NCBI RefSeq assembly: GCF_022458985.1
Contig: NC_061777.1
Span: 17,945,668-18,009,667 of the forward strand
Length of the DNA: 64,000 bases
Source of the DNA: Mugil cephalus
Lineage: Eukaryota > Chordata > Actinopteri > Mugiliformes > Mugilidae
Direction of reading: 5' to 3'
This document shows, piece by piece, positions 12,701-20,885 of the stretch (position 1 is its first letter; each line of letters starts with the position of its first letter). A model generated the notes under the pieces. It saw only the letters and a list, made by a program, of their open reading frames with translations. It was not told the DNA's origin and did not search any database. A program made the translations under genes and the position numbers.

Positions 12701-15394
12701 AGCTGGATGTTTACAAAGATAGTCGGTATGGATTTATCACCGAGGGAATCATATGGTACCTCCTTGTTTATACCGTATAAATAATTAAGAATTAAAAAAA
12801 AAAAAAAATTGCAAATTTATCCTTTCAGTTAGACTCCATGCATTTACTCACATGTTTAATTTATAGTTTATATGAAGCCAGATGTCCACATACATTATCA
12901 TAACCTGGACCGTAGATTTCCTGCCTGCTTTGGTCCCCACTGAGTTTAGCGTTAAAACACTTACCAAAAAAAAAGAGCAGTTTTCCAACATTACCTAGAG
13001 TGTGTGGTACAGGAGTACGCGGCTTAATTTTCCCCTTTGTCCGGTACAATGCTCCTTTGTATTAACAATTGGAAATTGAGAGAGACACTTTGTAAAGGTG
13101 TTCTGTGTGGACGCCTGTCAGAACGCTCTCCATGGTCTGGAACGTGGTAAGGAAAGAGGTTTCATGTGTCACGGCCATGCCGTCACCATGGTAACAACAC
13201 ACTCCACTTTTCTCCAGCCATCGGCGAATAAAGGGGCTTTTGAAAAAGTCTTTATTTGAACAAAAAAAAGCAAGCATGTTACTCATTGTGTGTATGAATT
13301 TAGTCTAGACAGAGGCAGCGGGCCCTGTGAATTTCACCTTTAGGGTAAGGCAGGGGCAGTTTTGTGCCAAGTTAGCCGAGCCCTTTCGCTGTTAAACCCG
13401 CTGGTTAAAACGTTGACTCCTTTCTGCCCTCCCAGCTTGGTGTCCAGCCGTTTCTCCCCTCACATGGTGACTCCGCCCCCGCACAGCCTCCACCAGACCG
13501 GCATTCCCCACCCTGCCATCGTCTCCCCAGCCATCAAGCAGGAGCCCAGCGGCGATAACATCAGCCCCTCGATGCATGCGTAAGGGCAATTATTTAAAAT
13601 GCTCAACGCTTGTGCCGCGCAGTCTTTACACCCCATTCCTAAAATGCACCACCATTCGCACGTTATTAACAAGCATCTCTTGTGCCTTTTTGGGTTAGCA
13701 GGAAATCTCCCGTTCCTTCCAAGAAAGAAGAGGACAAGAAGCCGCATATCAAGAAGCCTCTGAATGCTTTCATGCTATATATGAAGGAGATGAGAGCCAA
13801 AGTGGTGGCAGAGTGCACTCTGAAAGAGAGCGCTGCCATCAACCAGATCCTTGGAAGACGGGTAAGCAGCAACGAAAAAAACAGACGTGGGAGTTAACAA
13901 CTTTAGTGTGTCTGTCTGTGTGTGTGTGTGCTTATCAGTGTTTTGATATCCACAGTGGCATTCCCTGTCGAGAGAGGAGCAAGCCAAATACTACGAGCTG
14001 GCCAGAAAAGAGAGGCAACTCCACTCCCAGCTCTATCCAGGATGGTCAGCAAGAGACAACTATGTGAGTAGATATCTTATCTATGAGAAGAGAGAGTTTA
14101 AAAAAAAACAAAAAAACATATTTTTCATTAGGGTTCATGTCAGATATGACTGTGTCTGCTAATTCTAGTAATTACACTTTTGATCTCTGGAACTGAATGT
14201 GTTGAGGCAGTGTACTTTCGCTATGAAGAGCGGTTTTTAACGCCATTGTTTTATCTGTGCAGGGAAAGCGGAAAAAGAGGAAGAGAGACAATAAACCGGA
14301 CTCAAAACCAGAGGGTAAGGGGCCTTTTTCTTCCTGTGTGCTATTAGTTTTTTTTTTTTTTTTTTTACAACAATCAAGAAGAAAGAAAACTTTCGAAACT
14401 AACACATGAGTTTTATTTACCTAAAGTGCAACCTGAAAATGCAGCTTTACTTTATTTATGTACATGAATCCTGTCCTTCACTGGCACTTACTAACTTCTT
14501 TCCCTGCTTCTATGCTTCGTCAAGCAGCTTATGAGGTTCAGTGCTAATAGTGGCAGGTATGTGTGCCGTTGTGCAACCAAATGACCACCGTAAATCTGCC
14601 AAAAAGAGAGTTTCCCCTCCGCAGTGCACATTTTGATGTACATTTCGTGTCGTGTTCCTTTTTTTTTTGAGTCATACTGTACATCATGCATATCATTTGA
14701 ATAGGCTGTGAACATCTCTTTTCGCTCTCCTTGGTGTCACGTGTTTATTGGTCGGTTTCAAAATGTCATGTTTCAGAACTTTCGCATCCTAGTCATCATT
14801 TAAATAATCACTCATTCACTCCCGTCAGCCACAGCATTGAGGGACTTGAACCAGTTTTGGAAGCCGGCGGCCGATCCATAATTCAGCTTCTCGGCTTCTC
14901 CTTTGTTTCCCTCAGACTTCTCGATAAGGACGAAGAAGCAGTGTATGCAGTACCTGCCCTCGGAGAAGATGTGTGACAGCCCTGCGTCGTCTCATGGAAG
15001 CATGCTGGACTCGCCGGCCACTCCCTCCGCCGCCCTGGCCTCCCCCGCCGCTCCCGCTGCCACTCACTCCGAACAGGCCCAGCCGTTATCGCTCACCACC
15101 AAACCAGAGGGACGCATGCACCACCACTTCTCCCTACCTGGGAAGGCTTCCGGGTCCTCATCCTCCTCTTCCTCCTCCTCTTCCTCCTCCTCCTCCCAGC
15201 CCACCATCTCCATCCCTATTGGTACTTCAGGTAGCCAGTCGAACACACCCATCCTCACCCGGCCAATCCCCTTCACCTCCCTGCACCACTCCCTTCTCTC
15301 CCCTCCTTCCCCCTTCCATCAGGCAGCCCTTCACTCCCATCATGCCCTGTTCCAGTCGCAGCCCCTCTCCCTGGTTACCAAGCCAACCGAATGA
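3688..15394 (+). CDS. tcf7l1: Tcf7l1 (TCF-3), HMG-box Wnt effector, 3' nine coding exons
   Basis: Sequence-specific HMG-box factor that represses Wnt targets in the nucleus until beta-catenin relieves it. Exons: 3688-3771, 10545-10680, 10990-11092, 11651-11734, 13436-13579, 13702-13861, 13956-14063, 14263-14314 and 14916-15394. All have AG/GT borders and phases agree throughout, giving 1350 nt (449 residues plus stop). The protein shows the MKWPVLDVP and VPVVQH blocks, the HMG box ([20 protein letters not shown] onward), a basic tail GKRKKRKRD, and two PLSLT/PLSLV motifs known in this family to bind CtBP. The C-terminal [20 protein letters not shown] block is nearly the human TCF7L1 version and not the TCF7L2 one with its CRARF clamp, so the paralogue call is firm. 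Human TCF7L1 is 588 residues, so about 130 N-terminal residues lie outside the window. Teleosts carry a and b copies; I cannot say which this is. Confidence 0.97.
4297..4334 (+). repeat. 38-bp repeat, copy 1
   Basis: Begins TTCCTGAACTTTGCCACTCA and ends ACTAGTCATCA. 35 of 38 bases match 20,313-20,350 in the same orientation. Confidence 0.8.
6577..6603 (+). repeat. (CA)n microsatellite, interrupted
   Basis: CA run with one CG interruption in the large tcf7l1 intron. A GGAA run follows at 6,763-6,787. Confidence 0.9.
10545..10680 (+). CDS. tcf7l1: tcf7l1 exon: VPVVQH...[12 protein letters not shown]
   Basis: 136-nt exon after a CTCCTCAG acceptor, ending ACAG before GTAATG. It starts [18 protein letters not shown]. 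The end EILDPKTG has one more residue (L) than human EIDPKTG. It enters in phase 0 and leaves in phase 1. Confidence 0.95.
10990..11092 (+). CDS. tcf7l1: tcf7l1 exon: [11 protein letters not shown] and LVPQ-equivalent
   Basis: 103-nt exon (phase 1 to 2) encoding [19 protein letters not shown] and then [12 protein letters not shown]. Human TCF7L1 has QIPHPLGWLVPQ here. LVPQ is a known short repression motif of TCF7L1 and TCF7L2, and in this gene it reads LMSQ. The donor is GTAAGT. Confidence 0.95.
11651..11734 (+). CDS. tcf7l1: tcf7l1 exon: [19 protein letters not shown]
   Basis: 84-nt exon following TCTCCCAG and ending CCAG before GTGAGT. It encodes [20 protein letters not shown] and then AMNASMS, almost identical to human. 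The following exon completes the SMSS of the family's SxxSS motif. Confidence 0.95.
11735..13435 (+). other. tcf7l1 intron with CG/CA alternating tract
   Basis: 1.7-kb intron with no coding signal. It carries an alternating purine-pyrimidine CG/CA tract at about 12,152-12,187 and an A run near 12,795. Confidence 0.7.
12152..12187 (+). repeat. Alternating CG/CA tract
   Basis: Strict purine-pyrimidine alternation (CACGCGCGCACACACACA and onward), the composition that favours left-handed DNA. Confidence 0.85.
13436..13579 (+). CDS. tcf7l1: tcf7l1 exon: [11 protein letters not shown] and IKQEP
   Basis: 144-nt exon after CTCCCAG, encoding [20 protein letters not shown] and then [20 protein letters not shown], up to the GTAAGG donor. 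IKQEP resembles the VKQEP segment upstream of the HMG box, which fits the sumoylation consensus psi-K-x-E. Leaves in phase 2. Confidence 0.95.
13702..13861 (+). CDS. tcf7l1: tcf7l1 exon: first half of the HMG box
   Basis: 160-nt exon encoding [19 protein letters not shown] and then [20 protein letters not shown] up to ILGRR, the DNA-binding core. The acceptor is TTAGCAG, a tandem NAGNAG site. Splicing at the first AG starts the exon at 13699 and inserts one arginine just before KSPV. Donor GTAAGC. Confidence 0.95.
13956..14063 (+). CDS. tcf7l1: tcf7l1 exon: second half of the HMG box
   Basis: 108-nt, phase 0-0 exon encoding [20 protein letters not shown] and then [16 protein letters not shown], helix 3 and the end of the HMG box. 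It is bordered by CCACAG and GTGAGT. The intron before it is only 94 bp and carries a short GT run. Confidence 0.96.
14263..14314 (+). CDS. tcf7l1: tcf7l1 exon: basic tail / NLS
   Basis: 52-nt exon encoding [17 protein letters not shown], the basic extension after the HMG box that bends DNA and serves as nuclear localisation signal in TCF/LEF proteins. It leaves in phase 1 into the last exon, where the junction codon gives D and the reading continues FSIRTKKQC. Confidence 0.92.
14315..14915 (+). other. Last tcf7l1 intron
   Basis: 601-bp intron carrying T runs near 14,349-14,366 and 14,660. A short AG...GT-bounded piece at about 14,526-14,557 was considered as an alternative exon and set aside. 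Confidence 0.7.
14916..15394 (+). CDS. tcf7l1: tcf7l1 last coding exon: C-terminal CtBP-binding tail
   Basis: Begins after CCCTCAG and runs to TGA. It encodes the [17 protein letters not shown] block, [19 protein letters not shown] (identical to human), a first PLSLT motif, a run of about 14 serines from a TCC/TCT-rich tract (about 15,155-15,197), and a second PLSLV motif close to the stop. The serine tract is a likely length-variable site. Confidence 0.95.
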
Positions 15395-15821
15395 ATTCGC
15401 AAAAGGCAAATTTCTCTCATTTTATTGTGCTGTATATTGCTTTTCTTTAAAATAGGTAGTAGGACAACGTTTTTTCTAAATGATGAAAAGGAAGAAATAT
15501 TATTGGTCAATATTTGACTGCCTCCTTTTCTACATCTCTCAATGAAAACAAAATTGTATTTTTTTGTAAAGTTTACTGCAGAACTGGTTTCTTTTTGATG
15601 CATTTATCCAATGAACCTCTTGTATAAAAGAACCAATGTACATAAAGTTTCTTTATAAAAGCAAAAAGAAACAAAAACATGTTTTTTTTTTCCTTTTTAG
15701 CCAAAACCTGATTAATGTTAGTATGAAGTTTAAGTCCTAGTATTGGCCAATAATTCCACCCCCTCCCACCCCGCCTCCCCCTTTTTGATTCACGAGTGTG
15801 TGCCCCTTCTTTGACATGTTA

Positions 15822-15827
15822 AATAAA
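15822..15827 (+). promoter_or_regulatory. tcf7l1: tcf7l1 poly(A) signal
   Basis: AATAAA 428 nt after the tcf7l1 stop codon, followed by a T/G-rich stretch. It is the only perfect AATAAA in the AT-rich 3' UTR and probably sets the 3' end near 15,845. Confidence 0.7.
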
Positions 15828-17468
15828 CATTTGAAATTGTTTCTTAAAAGAAATGCCTCAGTCCATCTTTTCATCACCTCATGTTTTTGTCATTTTGTGC
15901 GGAGAAATTTCTTTAACAACGTAGCGCGGTTTGGAATAACACTCTCATAACTATGACCGGGAACTGCGTACAGCCATGTAGGTGTTGAGAATGTAGATTT
16001 AATGAGCAATATAATTTTATTAAAGCCGCAATGAAATTAAAAAAAAATCGAGTGCACATATATACCTGTCATTTTTTTTTTCTAATGCATGCTTTATTCT
16101 TTAGGTCTAAATAGCGAACATCTTCATTTAAACAATGCTGATGGTGGTGAGGACTTTAATGTTTAATAAAGCAGAATTAGGCTAACCACACTGGAAAATG
16201 AGCGCCTGAACCAGGGTAACACAATTTCAAGCCCGAAATGAATACAAATAAAAAAATAATAGACATCTGTTCCGTCTTGGAATATAGCGTCCCACAACAA
16301 TGACAGAAAAGCAGGTCAGCCCCATCCCAGCACGTCGAACCCTGCTCGGGTTCCCTGTTCTTTTTGCACTTTTACTGCATCTTTATTCACCGTTTGGCAC
16401 ACTGCTTAGGCTTTAATTAACTCAGAGGTAATGGGATGGAGCCCCTGGGACCTCATTAGGCAATTTCAATTAGTGAAAAATACACAAGGTAGGTTACAGT
16501 TTTTGGTGGCTTTGGAGATGAGGAGTGGTGCCAGGGACGGACCAATTATGTCAGAGCAGAAGGGGACTGGCCTGGACGAGCCCACTGTCTGCCCTCGGCC
16601 ACGGATTACCTACAAGGAAGTTACCTTTTAATACTGAGTACGTTTTAACAGTAAAAAAGACTTCTCCAGATAGTGGACAGAACCATCAGACCAACTGGAC
16701 CAACAGAATAGTTTGTGTAAGCGCAAATAAATGCTTTAATAATCTTTTTACAGTCAAGCATGACTTAAGCTAATATGTATTATACACGCACTGTTTATTG
16801 TCTGTGAAGGATACAGTGGTCAGTGCGATAAAATCACAAACAGACTCCTGAAGCTGGAGACAGCTCCCCCACCCCCCTCCCCCCGCAGAGGTACCCCTGC
16901 TCTGTCTTATGCAATCATTAGCCATAATAAATCTTAGCTTGTTAACCATTCGATCTTACGTCATCATTTCAAGCACAAAACACACACTCTGCGGTGCCAC
17001 GGCTGCCTACTCAGAGCCCCTTCGCCGATCCATCACTGAAATTACAGGTAATGAGTTGTCAAAACAGCCAGAAAATCTGTCTCCTCGGGGCTGTGTCCAT
17101 CCAGTGCAATGTCCAATTCCCCCGTGACAGTAGCCACTCAATCCCCAAGTGAACGACTTCAAAAGTGCTGGTAAACACATTTTCATCCCTGCACTTGTTT
17201 TTTTAGAATTTTATTTTTAAGGCGTTGTATTTTAAATTCAGTGAAGATGATTATTTGAAGATGAACGTGCACTGGTACAGGTGTTGTTATGCTATGGTTC
17301 CCATGCTCCACTCAGACTGTATTATGCCACTGTTTATCTCTAACAACGTGTCTGGATGCTGCTCCACTCAACATCTGCCATGTAAGCACGAGGTCAGATT
17401 TAATACATGTTAATTTTTGCTCATTAAATTCTTCCAATCTCTTGCCAAGGTTCTTTTTTTTGGGCCTT

Positions 17469-17479
17469 CCTTTGATCTT
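17469..17479 (+). promoter_or_regulatory. TCF/LEF-type motif
   Basis: CCTTTGATCTT matches the optimal TCF/LEF site 1.6 kb beyond the tcf7l1 poly(A) signal. It could serve Wnt feedback on tcf7l1; function is not shown. Confidence 0.35.
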
Positions 17480-18285
17480 GAATGTATTCCAGGTTAACCA
17501 TTTGATAGTTCACACTCGTAATATTGCTCCCAGATCTGTTATTAAAATTTAAAAAACTGCAACCAGTGGGAGCTTATATGAGCAATAAGTTAAAAAAAAA
17601 TATGGGTTTATGTCATTGTGTTGTGATTCACTGACACATCATGAATAAAAGGTTGCTCCTGTATCGTCATTGACTCTGTGACCTTATATCCGTACTAATA
17701 ACAGGATGCTGCTTTGCATGAGGGTTTCCAAAGCGATATTAATTGATTGTTTCTGTAACATTCAGCGAGCTTAGCAAGACTCAGCTGGCGCCTTTGTGAG
17801 GACAGGTATGTGCTCGCTGTGAGCCTAAGAACCTCCTTAATGTATTATTCATACCCGTTTGACCTTAAAGATGGGAATGCAAATGGGTGTCAAGAATGAG
17901 AGGGATCATCGGACTTTTCAAATGTCAAATAGCCTGCCACAATTAAGACATATTCATTACAAGAGCCCACAGGTCTTCTACACCCAGCTGAGATGTAAAA
18001 CACCTCCAATTAACATTTAGATCATTATCTCATTTCTGAAGCCCCTGCACACCTCCAGCCTATAATATTATTTGAGTAATCATAGTGAAAGATTGCAAGT
18101 TTAGTGACTTTATGGCATTTTACTGTCCAGATGAAATACTATCAGATTGTCTTTCAGGTTGATATGCATAATATACTTGATACTTGTATGTAACGTATAT
18201 TTGTTATATGTAACCCTTAAAATGACACGCACATGAAGTGATCACGATGTCGTTTGTCATTTTTTTTAATAGCACTGTGTGTCAG

Positions 18286-18366
18286 TACTGCCATCTGCTG
18301 ACAGTCTATGGGTAAAACACAGACACGTGTGAAGTAGTTATCATATGAACCTGTAGGTGGCAGCAG
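18286..18366. promoter_or_regulatory. Pair of CTCF-like motifs
   Basis: 18,286-18,302 on the minus strand reads GTCAGCAGATGGCAGTA, and 18,350-18,366 on the plus strand reads CCTGTAGGTGGCAGCAG. Both fit the CTCF core, in opposite orientations 50 bp apart. The second is repeated at 20,620-20,636. Confidence 0.4.
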
Positions 18367-19099
18367 GAACACACACGTGGTATCAAAAAAAAGAAGATAT
18401 TTTATAATAATAAATATAACTTTTGATTCGTTTTTATCGACCTCTACCGGTACGAGTTCGGGTCATTTCAGAAAAAAATACGCGTGAGCACAACAGGAGG
18501 ATGTCAGTCTCACATACAGTGGCATCTGTATCTGGAAAAGGTCTAAATATTTACATGTCCCTTTGTTTCTGCATGTGCCATTCAAATGAAATAGTTCTCA
18601 AGAAAGTCACGTCCTGTCTCCCCACCGACCTCCGGCTGTTTATTCTAAAGATTCACAGCTGTTTCACGTTAGTTTGATTTTTTTTTTTTTTTTGTAGATT
18701 TTTATTTTTATGCAAAATTAACTGGTTTCAGTTGAGCTTTTATTGTTTAAGTTGCTCCACTGAACTGGATCAAACACACCTCATTGTATTCCAACCTGAG
18801 CTTCCTCAAAAACATAAATAGGTACGAATGTGCAGTGAAGGAAATGAGGCAAATAATAAAAAGGGGAAGATGAGGCTTTACATCCTCTTTGTTTAAATAG
18901 CACACAATATCCCATATAGGGCAGTGAAAATTGTAACTGTGAATGTCATCATGTGGCTGGTCCTATCTCGTCTGAAGATAAACACTTAGGTATTAGTCTG
19001 TAGAGGTGTCAAAGTCCCTGATGGCTGTGGCCGTGTGTTGCTATTTCTTCTGTAAAGGTGGCTGGACCCTGCCCTGACATTGGTGCCAGATTTCCCCTT

Positions 19100-19259
19100 T
19101 ATTCAGAGTCAGAGAGTGGGCAGGGGACTGCGGATCCTTCACGCCCTGGACATAACCTGTATTCGTACATGTGGTGGGAACTACAGACCAATTTATGCCA
19201 AAACAACCACAAACAGTAACAGTTTCTTCCCACAGGTCGTCACTCTGATGAACGGTTAA
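19100..19259 (+). mobile_element. 3' coding end of an L2/CR1/Rex-like LINE
   Basis: The forward frame reads GLRILHALDIT, then NYRPIYAKTT, then NSNSFFPQVVTLMNG and a TAA stop at 19,257-19,259. The pattern of RYRT..K..R..NSFFP.AV.L.N just before the stop is typical of the end of the reverse-transcriptase ORF of fish L2/CR1/Rex-type non-LTR elements. The fragment is 5'-truncated and degenerate. Family assignment is from memory of the motif, not from a search. Confidence 0.5.
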
Positions 19260-19299
19260 CTCTCTGACAGAGTCAATCCTCCTCCCACAGCATTTCCAC

Positions 19300-19440
19300 A
19301 ACGTCAGTAACAATCGAAACTGTCTCAAGACACTTTAGAAAACCCAGAGCCTGAAAACCAGAGAGCAAAGAAAAACTTCAGGTAAACAAGAAGAAACCTT
19401 GACCGCAACCCAGTTTACATGGAGGGTAGTTAAAAGAGAG
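19300..19440 (+). repeat. Probable dispersed teleost repeat
   Basis: Contains phrases common in fish interspersed repeats (CTGTCTCAAGACACTTTA, AGAGAGCAAAGAAAAACTTC, AAGAAACCTTGACC) directly after the LINE end. It may be part of the same insertion or a second element. Confidence 0.35.
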
Positions 19441-19737
19441 AGAACAGAGGAGGAGAAAAGAACAGCAGAAAAAAAATGAGATGAATTCATACATATAAGT
19501 TTCTTTCCACTTTGCAAACCCTAAGTAATGTATAACGAGTTTAAAAATTAAGTAAGGGATAATCGCTTCCGCGAAGTCCATTCATGTCCAATAATGGACA
19601 CCTCGAAGGGTATTATCCCGCATATGTCATGGCCACTTACGAAATAAATACATATTAGGCCAATTATTAATACGTTAATGTTGTTGTTTTTTACGATTTA
19701 AATCCTAACTTTTTCACAAGAAGCGGCTGAGCGGACT

Positions 19738-20208
19738 ATTTAACCTGGCAGCACTGTATTCTCCTCCTCCCTTGGTCGACTGGACAGACGCATAAAACAG
19801 CCGCAAAATGTCACTGAGAGTAGTGGCAGTGTAGCTCTCAAAGTTGATGTACATGTTTTTCTGAGCCAGGAAGTCTCCAAATGTTTTAACTGTCCATTTC
19901 GTTTTTTTTTTTTTTTTTTTTTTTTTGTGTTAATCTCATCCTTATCATCCTCTAAATTGTCCAGTTCCTCCGGTGTCACCTCCTTGTGTCGCGTCTCCTT
20001 CTTCTTTTCATATTTTCGTCTCTCTTTCTCTGCTGCTGCATCCCAGTCTTCAAAATTATCAAATTCGCCAAATAGGTTAAAGTTAACTATAAAATCATTA
20101 ATTGTTTGTTGTGTTTCTGTTGCCACGGTTACCAAAGCCTTTGAGCCAGCGCAATGATTTAGAACTGTCATCAGGTAATTTGACCGGGACGTCTTTATGG
20201 GTGTCCAT
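19738..20208 (-). pseudogene. KIAA1958/DUF3504-like (Crypton-type tyrosine recombinase) relic
   Basis: Minus-strand remnant of the N-terminal part of a KIAA1958/DUF3504-type protein, a family with ancestry in Crypton tyrosine-recombinase transposons. A start ATG at 20,208 opens MDTHKDVPVKLPDDSSKSL. The frame breaks around 20,110-20,160 and resumes as FNLFGEFDNFEDWDAAAEKE followed by a charged coiled segment with TPEELDNLEDD. It breaks again at a 25-base homopolymer (T at 19,902-19,926 on the plus strand) and continues TFGDFLAQKNMYINFESYTA, then LSDILRLFYASVQSTKGGGE, the SAM-like core-binding part. The catalytic recombinase domain is missing. With two frameshifts it cannot make the full product. 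Family assignment rests on recognising the motif order; Harbinger or another origin is possible. Confidence 0.5.
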
Positions 20209-20312
20209 TATCACGTTTCAATGTACACCCCGCAGCCAATCAGAATCGAGGATTCACCCGGACCATGGCATAAACCCTGATAATTTCATAAGAGCGGCAA
20301 TTCCACAGGCCT

Positions 20313-20350
20313 TTCCTGTACTTTGCCACTGAGGTGTGAACTATTCATCA
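20313..20350 (+). repeat. 38-bp repeat, copy 2
   Basis: Partner of 4,297-4,334, sitting between the recombinase relic and the tgoln2 promoter. Confidence 0.8.
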
Positions 20351-20619
20351 CTGTTGCTTAATCAACTCATATAAGAATAAACAAGGGCATAGAGACATAA
20401 AACTGTGAGTCACAGTAGTAGTTCTAGTACGGGTGAGTTGTTTGATATTATGCGTGAATATATAAGGATTCATACGCAGGTTAGAGCGCTGTGTGGGATA
20501 CTTAGATATGAATGATCAACTAAAAGCAATCGACACTAATCAGGCTGGTGGTGGGACCAGGACCACAGAAGAGAAGCGTGCACCTATGCAAATCACCACC
20601 ATGCAGTGTAAACACTCGA

Positions 20620-20636
20620 CCTGTAGGTGGCAGCAG
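20620..20636 (+). promoter_or_regulatory. CTCF-like motif in the tgoln2 promoter region
   Basis: CCTGTAGGTGGCAGCAG is identical to 18,350-18,366 and lies about 200 bp upstream of the tgoln2 start codon. Both copies are followed by an A/GAA-rich stretch, so they may belong to one repeat family. Confidence 0.4.
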
Positions 20637-20830
20637 AAGTCACCTCTGTGTTTACATCTCTACAAAAGAAGAAGAAGAAGAAGCGCTCGTACACGGAAGC
20701 AGGAACAGGGATTGTGAAATCCTCCAACCTGTCCACTTGAATTTGTCAACGCGGATTGTGCTGTGAACACAAAGACGAGACCGATTACATTTCACAGATT
20801 TGTTTTGTGTTTTATTGGTGCGCGGACACA

Positions 20831-20885
20831 ATGAGGACCTCTTTCCTAGTGCTCGCACTATTTCTTTTTTGCTTCTCGGTAAGAG
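20831..20885 (+). CDS. tgoln2: tgoln2 exon 1: signal peptide
   Basis: ATG opens a typical signal peptide: Arg, then a Leu/Phe-rich core. The exon ends in phase 1 before GTGAGT. Using this donor joins in frame to GAPPNLKEG of exon 2; a nearer GTAAGA at 20,879 would not. Confidence 0.85.

Larger units (their letters stand above)
15850..19049. other. Intergenic region downstream of tcf7l1
   Basis: No gene seen. AT-rich sequence with a strong TCF/LEF-type motif (CCTTTGATCTT at 17,469-17,479) and CTCF-like motifs at 18,286-18,302 (reverse) and 18,350-18,366 (forward). T run at 18,679-18,696. Confidence 0.6.

Noticed and set aside
14526..14557. Possible alternative tcf7l1 exon (AG-bounded piece reading LMRFSANSG in one frame)
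   Set aside because: In the frame set by the upstream exon it stops after six codons, and I recall no matching exon in the family.
15064..15276. Glu-rich minus-strand frame
   Set aside because: It is the antisense shadow of the serine tract of the last tcf7l1 exon.
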